Assembly: GCA_036250195.1 (NCBI GenBank)
Contig: JAVHZZ010000002.1
Coordinates: 66,780,205-66,844,204 of the forward strand
Length of the DNA stretch: 64,000 nt
Reading direction: 5' to 3'
DNA from: Mixophyes australis
Lineage: Eukaryota > Chordata > Amphibia > Anura > Limnodynastidae
Position numbers and translations under genes: made by a program. Below, one piece after another: positions 43,509-56,702 of the stretch. The notes under the pieces are model-generated. The model saw nothing but the letters and a program-made list of their open reading frames with translations. It did no database searches and was not told the DNA's origin. Each line of letters opens with the position of its first letter. The stretch's first letter is position 1.

Positions 43509-44832
43509 CAAAGATTTTCAACACATGGTTTCTCATGTGAGGAGGTCCCATATGCCTTGATAAAGATTTTCAAAATCAAAACACGTCGGCAGCGAGTACA
43601 GCTGGAGATTACACATGACAATGGATTGTTCCTCCATCCTTGATATCTGCAAAAAGGAAGGCCAGCCACCCCAATACCGTCGTGGGGAGTGCATTTCTAT
43701 ATGCATATATCTATTGTGATTGGGGTAAGAGTCCACCTTTTATCCATGTGGATTAATCTCCATCTGGGGATCATTGTTATTTTTATAATTATTTTTATTT
43801 TTTTTATAAATGTGTAAACGATAATGCACAATTAGTGGCATTTCTTTTTTTCCTATACATGGAGTGAACTGATCTTGAAGGATAACATTTTGCACGTATT
43901 TGGTTTTAAGAAGCTGACACATCTTTGTTATACAACGCAATGTAACTATCAATTTTCTGTGAGTGCATTCCTAACGGGGGTGTTGAGTTGTTCACGTGGT
44001 GGTATTCATTACTATTATTAATCACCTGAGAGAAGAAGATTACTTTGGGAGCATATCTACATGAATTATTATTATTCATTATTTATAGTATTACACTATG
44101 TTGTTTTTTTTATTATTTTATTTTTTATATCTATATCGCTGCACAAACTTTGGGACAGTTGTCCATTCTAGACATTGTAGATTTGAAGTTTTGCTGTTTT
44201 TGTAGCTTCAATACTTTTCACACAGAGTTTGATCTTAGTTCATATTTATTACACTTTTTTAATGTATATTCTTTTTGAGTATAAGATTGTTGATTGGCAG
44301 CGCCATCTCTGGTTTTGAATTTTATAAACAGGTGCATATTACTGTTGTGTGTTGTATTAAGGCAACCGCTACTGTGATATAAAACAACTCCACTGTGAAC
44401 TGAAGCCAATTGCAAATAAGTGATCTATGCTGGCGATGAGACAGGAAACAATTAAATTTAAATAAAAATACAATGTGGTTTATTCAATGACAAGATGGCA
44501 CATACATTGCATCACATAGCTATACTTGTATATACAGCTGCATATGCACTACATCTACCTAAGTGGTGCTTATGCAGGGACACCTGTTTGTTTATTTAAC
44601 CCACAGGGTTATCCATGGATACTGGATACTGGATACTGCAAAGCAGGAGATCAGGATATCCAAAGGAACATACTTTATATTGTACTATATAGGACTATTG
44701 GGTTAATTTATGAGAGGCAGAATAGCAATATTGCCAGTGAAAATTGTTGTTTTTGCTCTGGCGTTTATCGCCCCATACATGAAAGGGTTTTCTTCCAGCA
44801 AAGACTTCCCAATGACTGTGCATGGGGCTGTC
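43509..44832. other. Intergenic sequence, possible Penelope-like 3' remnant
   Basis: TGCCTTGATAAAGATTTTC followed by AAAACACGTCGGC at 43553-43592 resembles the conserved 'TGA(T/A)AAAG...AAACGCGTCGG' hairpin-type motif often seen at Penelope-like element ends in amphibians. No reverse transcriptase or GIY-YIG coding is visible. Otherwise AT-rich and anonymous. Confidence 0.3.
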
Positions 44833-45024
44833 TATTTTTTTAACTAATAGAACTTTTACTGGTTTTTATAGGTTTTTGAAAAGGGGTACAGAAAGAAAAA
44901 AAAGGGGAAGGGTACATAAAGGGAATGGAACACAATGAACCTGAAAGCATACAAAATCAGAGTAATATCGATCTAACTATTTGCCATATATGGTAGACCC
45001 AGCTAATAGCCTACATACAGAAGC

Positions 45025-46280
45025 TCATTCACCAGTATCGTTAGTGGGCCTGAGTGGGGAACGTGACGGGGCTCCCTCCCCTTCTGTAACATAATTATGC
45101 CAAGCTCTCCACTTAACCAGCGGGGATGATGTTGACGTAGAGTATGGGACACCTAGGGTTTCCATTTCAAAGTTAAAATTAATTTTAGAGATCACTTTGG
45201 CCAGGGGTGGGGGGAGAGATTGCTTCCATGCCTGAGCGATAGCTGCTCTGGTTGCTATCCACACCTGACCTGTCACATATCTATCCCAATGTGGGAGAGC
45301 AGGAGGAAAATGTTGTAATAGAGCCAACTCTGGCATTGGAGGGATCAAGTTACCAAGGACTGAGTTTATCAATTGGAAATCCTTGTTCCATAATGGACGT
45401 ACCACAGGACATGACCAAAATATATGGAAAATGTCACCATGTTCTGAACAATTACGCCAACATAGTGGGGATATGGAGGGCCAAATTTTATGGAGTTTGC
45501 CTGGGGTGGCATACATTCTATTCAGTAATTTTACCAACATCTCTGTATGGTTAAGGCACTTAGACATTTTAAAAGAGTTGACAAAGATATGTTCCCAGTC
45601 ATCTTCTGACAATTCTAACTGGAGGTCTGTTTTCCATTGGATCTGAGTATTAGACTTAGATGTAGTGTTTAGGCACAATAGGGTATTATACCAGAGGGTA
45701 ACGCTGGCTTTACTACTACCTTTAGTTAACGGGGAGTAATACCTGGCCAGGGGAGGTCCTATCGCCAGTTTTTTCAATGGTGGAGAAGCTAATAGATGCC
45801 TAGTTTGGAGGTATTTATAGAAGTCACCCTTGGGCAGCGAATACAGGGCACTAAGATTTGAGTAGGAGGAAAGCTCGCCCGCATCCAACAAGTGTCCTAG
45901 AGTCTGAATGGCCCTAGTAATCCAACCAGAGAGATTTAAATCTGCTATTTGTCTGGCGACCACCAGTAACGGCACAGGCAGTCCCACACAGTCAGGGTGT
46001 ACCTAGTAAGGGCTGGCAAGGTCTCCGCGGGAGGTCTCCACTGACCAGGTACCCACAGAAGATCCGTCAGAGAGAACTCTGAGTTACATGCCAGGTCTAC
46101 CCAGGGTTTCACACCCCTTGGAAGGTACCAATCCCGCACTTGGGATGAAATGCAAGCCTCATGATATTTTGTCAAGTGAGGAAGGGCCAGTCCCCGTTGT
46201 GTTTTCCCTCTAGTAATACACTGCATAGCAATACGTGGGGGTCTGGACTTCCAAACATATGTTTTCATCAGAGAGGTCAA
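45025..46280 (-). pseudogene. LINE ORF2 C-terminal part with CCHC knuckle
   Basis: 46280-45945 encodes MTSLMKTYVWKSRPPRIAMQ and KTQRGLALPHLTKYHEA (the L1 post-RT 'GLALP' segment). After a frame change, 45987-45025 encodes a 320-codon open stretch with LNRMYATPGKLHKIWP and CWRNCSEHGDIFHIFWSC, a C-x3-C-x7-H-x4-C knuckle typical of L1/Tx1 ORF2 ends. VWIATRAAIAQAWK and the final NFEMETLGVPYS follow. Confidence 0.8.
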
Positions 46281-46289
46281 TTTGGCTAG

Positions 46290-47808
46290 TTACCCCGGGG
46301 AAAGGAAAAACGGGAGCATATGGAATAGGTACATTAATTTAGGGAGGAGCATCATTTTAAACGCTGAGATCCTGCATAACCAGGAGACCTCGAAGCACAT
46401 CCATGAACCTATGAGCTTCAATAATTGTTGGTTTAGTAGAGAAAAGTTATGATCTACAATTAAATCTAGATGGGGAGTTATTTGAATCCCAAGATAAGTG
46501 GGTCCGGTAGTTTTCCAAGAGTAGCTAAATTTATTTTTTAAGGCCTGCAATCTGGCCGCTGGGATATTTATAGGGAGTATCTCTGTCTTTGAGGTATTGA
46601 ATTTATAAAGAGAAGCTCTCCCAAACTGAAATAGAAGGTCATGTATCACTGGCAGCGAGGTCTCTAGGTCAGTCATGAACAGGAGAACATTGTCACACTT
46701 TATGGGACGACCCTCTCACCTCTAGTCCAGTGCACCTTTGTTCAAGTCTTATTCGTGCTGCCAGGGGTTCTATAGCCATCAAATAGATAATGGGGGACAT
46801 GGGGCAACCCTGTCGGGATCCGTTAGTAATTGAAAAGTTTAGGGAGAGAAACCTGTCACTATATACCCGAACTGATGGGTTTGAATATAGGGATAATGTC
46901 ACAAAACCCACCTGATCTGGGTGGATCAATTCCGGAATGATAGGAGAAAGTCTGTTAGCAATAAGTTTTGCGAATATTTTGACATCAGTATTTAAAAGGC
47001 TATGGGACGATAATTCTTACAGTCAGTAGGGTCCTTTCCCGGTTTGGGGATGATCATTATATGGGATTCTAACATCTCAAATGGGAAGGAGCCAAAATGA
47101 GTTCCGGCCTCCTACAGTTGGAGAAGGATAGGTGACAGCACATCTTAAAATGTGGTAAAAAATGAATTGCTGTATCCATCCGGGCCAGGTGCTTTATTCT
47201 TGGGAAGTTGTTTAATGACCTTAATGATTTCATCTAAGGACCAGGGGGCATTCAGTTCTACCCTAAGAGAGGGGGATATAGCTGGAAGGGGGAGATTTCC
47301 CAAAAAGGTGGCAATGTCGTGTTCTGTTGGCTGGTAAGTAGAGGGGTCATCACGCAGATAATATAGATCTGTGTAGAAGGCCGCAAAGGAGTCTGCAATA
47401 GCTTTTGGATTGGTAATCTTAGTGCCCTTGAAGGCTGTGATGGCTCTAATACAATTTCAGGCCTGTAGTCCTCAAAGTTTACGGGCTAGTAATCCACCCG
47501 CTCTATTACCCGCTACATAGTATTTTTGGCGAAGTTTAGGTAGTGCCATTTGGGTTCACTTCATAAGTAGTTTTTGCAATTCAGCTTTGACCCGTGTTCT
47601 CCCAAGATTCAGTGTTTTAGACGGGCGTGCTTTGTTCCGGGTGTCTAAAAGTTAAAGATTCACTTCCAGTTCAGTCTGTAAATATATGTTTGCCTTACGT
47701 AATCTAGAGGCTATCTGAATAATCTTACCCCGAACTACCGCCTTAAGGGCGCACCAGTACATAAAAACCGAAGTATCAGCTGGTTTGTGTAAAGGAGTGA
47801 ATGGCATC
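46290..47808 (-). pseudogene. LINE ORF2 reverse transcriptase domain, broken
   Basis: Minus-strand pieces in order: ITAFKGTKITNPKAIADSF, APWSLDEIIKVIKQLPKNKA with PGPDGYSNSFF, SHIMIIPKPGKDPTDCKNYR, then HPDQVGFV, SNPSVRVYSD and NGSRQGCPMSPIIYLMAIEP (motif B). The catalytic FADD region is eroded: the reading is KCDNVLLFMTDL at about 46680-46715. Next comes LYKFNTSKTEILPINIP and YLGIQITPHLDLI. Stops and frame changes occur throughout. Confidence 0.8.
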
Positions 47809-48576
47809 TTATATCTCTAATTTTGCCTCAACCGAGAGTAGCAAGTGTTCTGGCAAATGCCATGGTCGTAATGTAAAGGGTGTTCTATTGGATTTCCATG
47901 CCCATGTCACAGGGGCGTGGTCAGACCATGACATGAGGAGAATCTGTGTTTTATGGGTATTTTGTAAAGTCCATTTGTCTGAAAGGATGAGATCAATTCT
48001 AGAGTAGGTGTTGTGTACTGTAGAAAAGTAAGTGTAGTTTCTATCCTTAGGGATTGAGACTACACCAGGGGCCATGTACGGGGTAGTAGGGGGCTGCGGC
48101 TGTTTAGATCCCGGTTTAAGAGATCTTTCTATTTTAGGATCTATTACTAGGTTGAAATTACCCATTATCACCAAACTGCCTTTTTTGACTTTTTCAATCA
48201 GGGCTAAGGTAATTTTCAAAAAGTGAAGTTGTCTGGAATTAGGGGCATAAAGTGACACCAAGGTTATCCATTTCTCATCCAGGTGGCCTATAACTATCCG
48301 GTATCTACTCATATTATCCTCCACTGTTGTAGAAAGTTTAAAGGGACATTTAGAGCTAAATAATATGGCAACTCCGCACTTTTTGTGGGGCCCATTCAAA
48401 GTATAACATATAGGGAAATGCTGGTCTCTAAATACAGGTGGGGCTTTGACTGCAAAGTGTGTTTCCTGAAATGCTATAATGTCGGCTTTGGATTTACGAA
48501 TTAAGGTTAATGCCAGCCTCCGTTTAGCAGTGGAGTTAAGCCCTCTAGCATTCTGAGACAGAAATGTAACCATCAA
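47809..48576 (-). pseudogene. LINE ORF2 apurinic-like endonuclease domain
   Basis: 255 open codons from an ATG at 48576. Motifs in order: FLSQNARGLNSTAKRR (QN), IIAFQETHFAVKAPP (QETH), CGVAILFSSKCPF, WITLVSLYAPNSRQ (LYAPN), VIMGNFNLVIDPKIERS (normally G-D-F-N; the D is N here), YSRIDLILSDKW and LMSWSDHAPVTWAW (SDH). The set is the L1-type endonuclease that nicks the target DNA. It is open from the presumed N-terminus, but a catalytic-loop residue is changed and the downstream frame is lost. Confidence 0.82.
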
Positions 48577-49590
48577 TTAGAAGGAGGGATTGGAGGCACT
48601 ACAATTAGTAAGCGATATGGGAGGCTCCAGTCGAAATTGACTTGGCCACATAATGGGGTCAATGTAATTATTTTCAGGTGCTGTGTTCCAAAAGGTAAGG
48701 GGGGGGGCAAGAGAAGGAGTTTTACATATCCCCTCTGAGGGTGGGGAAACAAAAATAATCCCAAATATAGGATTAACATTTTTGCCGGAGACGGGAAATA
48801 CCGGCAAAATCACAAACTTGGGGTGCACGGCCTAGGCCAACTGGCACCTCCACCAGCATATATAACCTAAACATTAACGTATCAAAAATCAAGTAAGTAG
48901 GTAAGAGCACATATCAAAATTCAATCACGGACTATGCATATTATAGCAGACATATATACAATATTCATAAACTCCCTAGTCAAGAGGAGATGACATTTAC
49001 TAGGTTATCAAAAGGGAGATTGTTTATATAAGAACCTATCAATTCTCCTCTCCCATATATGGGGTAAACAAGTAGATCTGTATCTCAGTGAGGGGAGAAA
49101 CAAATGTCAGTCAACCGTTATAGAACAATGAAGGAACTAACTCTACATTCAATTATAACTCTCTCTAGCAACACTGTAAAAAGTAAACATAATACAGGTG
49201 AGCTCAGAAACAGATCAAGTAGGACCTTGTCCGAAGAGTGGGTCAGCTCAGGATCCTTTAAGTCAGCTCCACTAGAGATCAACCGCTGGAGTCTGGGAAG
49301 TCAATGCATCAGTGTGTTAGACCGGACCTAAGGACAAAGGCATCAACCAATACAAATACACATAGGAATGGAGGGGTATCCAAAAACGAGCAACAACTCA
49401 ACACTGCAACCGAGGTACCCACTCAATGTACTGTAAAAAGTCCTGGGGATGCTCGTCTAAGTCTCCAGAGTCTTTAGATAAACCTTAAAGACACTCGCCC
49501 AAGGTCTTAAGTTGTTTAGATGATCTTAATGTGCACTTGGTTCATCGGACCCTCCTGAGAGGCCAAAGAGAACTTGTGGAAATCCGACTC

Positions 49591-50770
49591 TCAGCTGCCT
49601 CTAACATTTGGAGAAGAATATATTCTTGGGTCTTGGCCCAAAGGAGAGAGAACTCTGGTCGAGCTAGGGGGCACATCCCGAATCAGAGATTCTCTGCGAC
49701 CAGATTCTCCCTGAGTAGACCAGTCATTCGAAATATGAGTTATGACTTTGAAGGTCAGGCTGAGATACCAGAAGGTTCCAGGATGCCAAAAGCTTTGTCC
49801 CTTCTTCAACTGAATTTATGATATGCAGTGCGTTATGTCTGTGGATCAGTTATTTCACTAGGAACCCCCATCTGTAGGAAATGTCATTACTTCTTAGGAT
49901 TCTTGTGACTGTTTGAAAAGCTCTTCGTTTCGCCACCGTATGTTGGGAAAAATCTGGAAACACTTGCATGTCTTCAAGGAGATCAGTGCCTTCCGCTTCC
50001 CTGGCTGCCCGCAGAATGCGTTCCTTAATATGGAAGAAGTGAACGCATAATAAGGTATCTCTGGGAACGGCGTCCGGTGCCCTCTTATTTTTAGGGAGAC
50101 GGTGTATGCGATCGATGATTAAGTCTTGCTTGGAAGCCGAAGGGAGAAGTTTCTGGAATAGATTGGTGGCAAAGGATAGTAAATCTGCGTTTGAGATCCG
50201 ATCTGGTATTCCCCGGATTTTAAGGTTATTACGACGAGATCTGTCTTCCATATCCGCCAATTTATCTCTCAAGATGATAACTTCTGATTCAAGTTGTTCA
50301 TGAGATATAATAAGTTTGTTGTGCGAAGAGACCAATTCCTCCGATTTATTCTCAAGATCTCATCTGCGCTGATAAGTCGGCTTTCAAGGTGGCTAACAAA
50401 GTTTGCATGACTTAAAGGAAATCGGAGCCTCAGAATCGATCATGTGGGTAGAAGACTCAGGAGGTGGGGTAGATGCTAAGACCATATCAAGCTGCTCAGG
50501 ATCGTCTCCCCGTCCACTCCCCGTTTCCCAGGGGGGAAGCGAAACTCGCTGCTTACTTTGCTTTAAGAAGAGAAGCTGCAAGTTTGCGCTAGACGGGTGG
50601 AGCTTTTTAATATTTTTGATCTTTTGGGAGCCATCTGGATGAATTATCAGGTCACATAGGTATATGTGAATAGCTGACAGATGGACGGCTTTATCCTGGT
50701 AGAAGCGTAACAGTGAAGTAGAATAAAATATCCAGATGGTAATCCGTATTACTGTAGATAAAGAGGTCAC
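49591..50770 (-). pseudogene. LINE ORF1 (coiled coil + RNA-binding domain), broken
   Basis: N-terminal piece 50770-50393 has KKLHPSSANLQLLFLKQSKQ, then RVSLPPWETGSGRGDDPEQL. The main piece 50335-49850 has a heptad-rich LESEVIILRDKLADMEDRSR followed by RNNLKIRGIPD, LPSASKQDLIIDRIHRLPKN and HFFHIKERILRAARE with VFPDFSQHTVAKRRAF. This is the L1 ORF1p pattern: coiled coil, then RRM, then C-terminal domain. A continuation in another frame (49809-49591) begins KKGQSFWHPGTFWYL. ORF1p binds the LINE RNA as a trimer in L1 elements; this copy is frame-broken. Confidence 0.75.
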
Positions 50771-50779
50771 TTAAATTCA

Positions 50780-51830
50780 GGGTGAACTTTCAAATGTATC
50801 ATATAGACACAACTTGAGGCTTGATTCTATGAACTGGTCATGCTCGGTCGGACAGAATAGGACACATGCGGGCAGTGGTCAGAACATCATATGGATATAT
50901 TAGCTGGAGTTCTCTGTTATTAAACAACTGTCACACAGCCATTACATTGCAATAAATCTTGTGCCCACTAGGTGGCAGCAGACACCTGCAGGTGAAACTG
51001 AGCGTGGATCTATGAAGAAGTTACAGAGTGGACACTGAAGGTGTTGATTTATCTGGCCAGGGTAGGTAAGTTTAACTGGACAAGACCTGCAGCAAATAGT
51101 AGGCGAAGGCCAGGGTGGGTGACCTTTAGCCCCAATTTAGTATGGATTAATGCAGATTTATAGTAGGCTGCTCACCTGTGGGTTCTCTCAGAAGCAGGCT
51201 GCACACAATCTCCTCTCAGTGGGAACCAGAGTGAATCTGGATCAGCTGCTGATTAAAGAAAGCATGGGGTCCAGTCCAGAGACTACCTGCTGGAGCCAAA
51301 GCTGAACAGTTGGTAAGGGAGGGGGGTGCTTTCCACGCAGACCCTGCAGTACAGCAGGTCTTCAGTTGAGATGTGTGCTTGCAGGGGGCCTCTCCACTAT
51401 CCAGCCACGTGGACAGATTTAGACTTCAAGCGCTAAACAACCCCCAGGTGGTTGCTGACAGGCATCAGAATATGCGTGCTTCAGCCGGGAAGTAGAAGGC
51501 AGCTTCCCGCCTATTGTTAGGGTAAACAGTGCAGATGAGGGGTCCGATCTGTGTTCTCTGGGGATCCCCTGATTCTCCACCCCATCCGCTGCATTTATTT
51601 CACTGCTCCCTGCTGCTCCCCGCTGTCAGCCAAGTCCCTGATCCGCTCCCAGTATGCACCTCGCCAAACTCATTACCGGAAATGAAGCCGGCGCCCGCAA
51701 CTTCTGGTCCAGAGCGCTCGGGACCGATCAAGCCGGGCCAAGTAGTAGGGCCTTCAGCGGAAGACCGACCTTCAGGTAAGTCTCGTGTCACAATGTCCCA
51801 CATGCAGCTGTGAATGGGGGATCGTGGCAC
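50780..51830 (-). other. GC-rich probable 5' region of the LINE
   Basis: Lies upstream of ORF1 on the minus strand; GC-rich with CpGs, especially 51480-51780. This is expected for a LINE promoter/5' UTR, but no specific motif was identified. Confidence 0.4.
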
Positions 51831-52919
51831 CACTCCAGTATCTGTAACTAGGAGAAGACCACATGAAGATGTGCCTGTCACAATAGGCAGACTGGTAGGC
51901 TGGTAGTGCTCTCCTCGTGTGTGGGGGCCAGTATGAGCAGTTAGGGTGGCCACACAATGCCGATTAGCGATGATTTGGCTATCAATGTGAGGAGCTCCAA
52001 CTAGTCTATCCTCGATGGCTGCCAGGCCACGCATGGGACTGTCTATTAGCGTGTTATGGTGGTAATTGTGTGGAAGCAATACATGTTCTGTTAAACCCTT
52101 CTCTGGATGTTGTTAATACAAGGAAAGCGTCTAAGGCATCTTAGAATAAACATTTTAATGCATTGATATTTTAAAAACATTGATTTAGTCATTGAATAAA
52201 ATAAAATAGTGTATATTCATTTATGTTTAAAAGGCAACATTATATATAAATTGTGTTTTATATATTGTTTATGTGTCTATGTTTCTTTTTGTTACACTCT
52301 ATTGTAACAATAGAGTGGGCCAGCATTGCTAGGCAACAGTTGCTGTAGCATTATTTTTAATTGTCCATTATATTAGAGCTTGAGCAATGGGGACACACAT
52401 ATATCCAGCTAACACTTAGCATTACTCATCTGTGTCAGCAATTTTTGTAGGCAGAAATGCAGGCCAAAAATTATTTGTAATCACTGTGATAAACAGCTAA
52501 CAAAATTATATAGCTCCGATGGGAAATCAATCATAAATAGGAATAGGATGTTTGTGATTTCAAATGCATCATTGTTTAATGCATTTTTATCAATATTTAA
52601 AGAGAGATGCATATTATAATAAGTATAAAATTAACAACAGAGGGTCATTTACAGGATAATCCAAACATGTCCATTTGGGCGGAGAGACAGTTGTCCATCC
52701 TTCTGTTAACGGTGCCCCTGGTGGCAAACAATACCAGAGAATCCCCCCCGAATATACAGGTGTTTAACACAGTTTTTATGTGGAGAGGACACTAGTGTGT
52801 GGGCAAAACAAATAATGCTGGACACCAGGTCATCTCAATGTTCAAAACAGAAACATAATTGTCAATCGCTCCTCTTCCTCCAGCACAGAAAACCAGCACG
52901 GTTGCAAACAGAATATACA
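51831..52919. other. Intergenic sequence
   Basis: No gene recognised. At 52295-52317 there is a perfect small hairpin, CACTCTATTGT and ACAATAGAGTG around a single A. Confidence 0.45.
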
Positions 52920-52924
52920 CATTT

Positions 52925-53564
52925 TGTCAGGCGCACTCTTCCTAGGTGCAGGGGACGGTCACCTCTCCTCACCGCTAGATGTGTCAGGTTGCATTTCTGG
53001 TTTCCGGGGTCTCGCTGTGAACCATGCACAGAAATGACCGCGTCCATTCGCTAGTCAACGGGTAGCGCTGCTCGAGCTTCCTGTCGGCGGTCAGCTGATC
53101 CTGACCGCCGAATCATCCCTCACTTCCTGCTATTTAATGAACACTCTGGCACCATTAGGGTGCGAGAGTATTGGTTCACTCCAGCTCCAGCACTTGCTGT
53201 TTATATGCTCCATTGTTGTTTACTGAATTTTGGCTTCTTCCTTGGCTCATTCTTTTGGATTTTGATTTGATACTGCACAATCCATTCGGTTTTGACCTTC
53301 TGCTCGTCCCTAACACTTCTCTTGTTTCTCCCTGTGTCCTGCGCTACTGTTTGGCTCGACCCGGACTGTCTGACTATTCCTGACTACAACTCCATCGCGC
53401 TGGTAACTGGCTTGGAGAACTGCGACCTGCACATGCCACGCAGCGAAGACCAAACCTTCTTGCGGGGTTCCCTGGTGAAGACCAGGGGTGCGCTAGACTC
53501 CGCGCCTCCCTGTTCTGTTGCGAAATACCAGCTGGTGCCTCCTACAGGGTCTATAACCGTGACA
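52925..53564 (+). mobile_element. Solo LTR (Gypsy-type)
   Basis: Begins TGTCAGGCGCACTC and ends CTATAACCGTGACA. Perfect 5-bp TSD CATTT at 52920-52924 and 53565-53569. The CCGTGACA end matches Gypsy element 1, suggesting a related lineage. TATTTAA near 53131 could be its TATA box. It is left by LTR-LTR recombination of a full element. Confidence 0.85.
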
Positions 53565-53569
53565 CATTT

Positions 53570-54700
53570 TAAGTGCCAAACTCCTGCTGCACATTTTCTT
53601 TAGCAGATCAGTGATCGAAGTAGGGTGATGTATGACATAGCGCACTTCTTTCCCCTCGCTTTGAAGCTGTCACAGTCCCTACTGCCTCAGCAGCAGTTAA
53701 AAGCACACTTGCCAACATTGACCATTTTGGTGGGAGGGTGGGAGGGGATGGCTCAAGCACAGCATTTTGGCCCCCGCAACGAAAGCGACATTTTGTCACG
53801 GGAGGAGGGGCTAAATTGATGCCTTCACTACAAATTGCGTCATTGAGGCTCCCTCTCCTGCCCACTTCACTAGGAAGTGGGCAGGATGCGAGAAAATTGC
53901 CTGCTTACCCAGAATTCGGTTAGGCAGACAATGGTTAGCAATTATGGTTAAAAGTTTGTCTCTCTTTTTTCATAGCTAGCTGGTTAAACTTATGTGCAGA
54001 TCTCTAGTAAATCTGCCACTGTAGTACAGGCACTAGCCCCCTATATTAAAACAAACACACAGTTCCTTCCCCTCCCAGCTATAATGGGAGATAGCTATGT
54101 GTGTGTAAATGTGTAGTACAGCAAGTCTGAGGCAGCAGATTCTAAAACTGCAGGAAGAAGCAACAATGTAACACTGATGGCTGAGAGATCATTCAACAGA
54201 TTGCACAGCTATAGGAGAGCTTAATCCCTTCTGTGCTGTTGTGTTTTTTCTGCCAATTTTAATATTATCTTTATTTTTTCCCATCCAAACACTTTTTGTA
54301 TAATTTTGGTTTTTATTTCGCTACTAGCGTGATTCAGGTATTCTCTATGGACTATTCAGATATTTTAAATGAACTAATAAAATACAAGTTTTATATTTCT
54401 ATAATCATTGAGTGCCCCTACTATACATGTGTTTCCTCTATACTCCTTTGTTTTGTAAGTGAGATCTCACAGACTCCTTTTATGCAGATGCATTCTAAGG
54501 TAATTATACAGGGTTTGTTTAATTCATCATGCAAACCAGATATGTAAGTGAAAAGAGAGGGCATATACTTATTTTAAGCTGTTGCAGATGTATACCCCCA
54601 ACTGGACAGTTGTCCAGATGGACAAAATGCACTTACAAACTACAGACTTTATTTTAACATCAGTATACACGCATAGGAAGAGGAGTAGAGGAAAAGCTCT
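53570..54700. other. Intergenic sequence
   Basis: GACACTTGCCAACATTG-like text at 53707-53720 (CACACTTGCCAACATTG) and a CCCACTTCACTAGGAAGTGGG hairpin near 53861 suggest another MITE. Nothing else recognised. Confidence 0.4.
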
Positions 54701-54713
54701 AATTCTGACAGTC

Positions 54714-55215
54714 AGATGGGCGAGTCTGGATTTGGCGGATACTGGGAGAACGATACCTGCCTGACTGCATTATGCCAGCTGGGAAGTTTGGTGAAGGATG
54801 AATAATGGTATGGCACTGTTTTTCTGGGTATGGGCTGGGCCCCTTACCTTCAGTGAAGTGCATTCTTAATGCTTCAGCGTACCAAGTTTTTTTGGACTAT
54901 GCTTCCAACTTTGTGGCAACAGTTTGGGGAAGGCCCTTTTCTGTTCCAACATGTCTGTGCCCCAGTGCACAAAACAAGGACTACAAAGATATGGTTTGAT
55001 GAGTTTGTGGTTGAAGAACCTGACTGACCCACACAGAGCCCTGACCTTAACCCCATCGAACACCTTTGTGATGAACTGGAACGGAGATTGTGAGCCAGGC
55101 CTTCTCATTCAACATCAGTGACTGACCTCATAAATGCTCTACAGAATGAATGGGCACAAATTCCCACAGAAACACTCCAACATCCTGTAGAAAGCCATCC
55201 AAGATGAGTGGAAGC
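54714..55215 (+). pseudogene. Tc1 transposase C-terminal remnant
   Basis: Readable in shifting frames: [50 protein letters not shown] and, after frame changes, the nucleotide block CCCTGACCTTAACCCCATCG, equivalent to the conserved PDLNPIEH of the third catalytic segment. The expected D/E residues cannot all be read in one frame. Several frameshifts; inactive. Confidence 0.8.
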
Positions 55216-55334
55216 TGTTATGGCTGCAAAAGGGGGACCAACTCCATATTAAAGTATATGTATTTGAATACAATATCTTTACAGTTCCTGTTGGTGTAAT
55301 GATCAAGAGTCTGAATACTTTTGTCCATATAGTG
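54714..55334 (+). mobile_element. Tc1/mariner element, 5'-truncated
   Basis: The right end ACTTTTGTCCATATAGTG followed by TA (55335-55336) is the typical Tc1 terminus and TA target. Upstream is the C-terminal part of a Tc1 transposase. The left inverted repeat and N-terminal half are missing. Confidence 0.85.
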
Positions 55335-55718
55335 TACATGTGGTTGTTTTATATGTAATCCCTCTTTTAAGTTCTCTTTCATTAGAGAGGTGTGGTGACA
55401 CAGGAGGCATTAGGGAAATGTGGGTAATATAGGAACACAAGGTACAAAGTGCGGGGGACACAGGTTGGCAGATAGCCTTGCATTTTAACATTATGCTAGA
55501 GATGAGTAGTTTGGATTCAGAGAAATCCGACAGATCCGAAATATGCCTAGGAGAGCATATCTGCTAAAAGTACCAGCAAACTCATATCTCATAACATCTA
55601 AAAGATATCTCCTCATATTTGTTTTGTTTATATATTTTTGTTTACATATATTTTTACATTAAGAACTAGTACTAGTTTTTAAGAGAAAAGTGGCTATGAC
55701 ATTGTTTATTGATTATTA
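55335..55718. other. Intergenic sequence with a hAT trace
   Basis: AGAGATGAGTAGTTTGGATT then CAGAGAAATCCGACAGATCC at 55499-55538 resembles the left end of hAT copies A-C. Otherwise nothing. Confidence 0.35.
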
Positions 55719-56702
55719 GGCCTGATTCATTAAGGAAAGTTAAGCAAAATATTTAGTAAATTTTCTTACTCAAGATTTCTGGACAAAACCATGTTGCAAT
55801 GCAAGGGGTGCAAATTATGGGCCTGAATCATTACTGATCTTATCTTGTGCGTAAGTTGCGATGTGTATTTTAAGAACAAACGGGGAGATAAGAAATTTGC
55901 AATTCAACAAGGAAGGGAAGTTCAAAGACAAGCCCGTCTTTAGTCTTTTAAGCAACGGAAAATAAGATGCAACTGATCTTAAGCAGTCAGTCCATCTTAA
56001 GATCCTCATCTTAAGATCCGTTTATTAAGATCCACTTCTTATTTAAAGATAAGGTGGTATTACGTAACGGCAAATGTGAGAAGTGCGAAGAGTTAGTTTA
56101 CAAATGTTAAAACACAATCAATCGAGTGTATATTGTATAGAATTCTTGTAACCTTATTATTCGCCTTAGCATTTATATAATTAGATTACCTTTTACAAAT
56201 GATTTTAAAGTGTTACTCAGTTAAATCAACACACCTTTTTAATCACTGACATGAAAGATCGTATAATGTGTTTTAGTTGAACTGAGCGCATGTGGATGCA
56301 AATGCATCTAATTCCCTAGCATAAATAAACCTGCATATAAATATTAAAATTAATATATGCTAAAAATTTGTATCCTGACCGTAACAAAATGAGTCAGGAA
56401 TCAAACTCATGACTTCATTGGTGGAAGGTGGATTGGCTAACCACTAAGTCAACATGCATTTAGAAAAAAAATACATTCTATAGAGCAAGAACAATACAGC
56501 ATGTGTGCAACAGATGTAAGAGCTAGATAATAGTACTTCAAGAAAAAATACAACACAACACAGCCACTCTACCTTATTACCCAAAAATATATGCCAGTTA
56601 AGATCTTCACGGGTACCTTAGTGGTTAGGACTTCTGTCTCACAACACTGGCATCATGAGTTTGATTACCAAGCATGGCTATAGCATCTGTGTGCACCTTG
56701 TG

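Larger units (their letters stand above)
44833..51830 (-). mobile_element. L1/Tx1-like LINE, decayed, nearly full length
   Basis: Minus-strand order: GC-rich 5' region (51830-50780, boundary uncertain), ORF1 pieces (50770-49591), ORF2 (48576-45025), 3' UTR and a short A7 tract at about 44833. ORF2 has endonuclease, reverse transcriptase and a C-terminal CCHC knuckle, the L1-clade plan. Both ORFs carry multiple stops and frameshifts, so it is inactive and old. No TSD was identified, and the 5' boundary is a guess from base composition. Confidence 0.8.
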
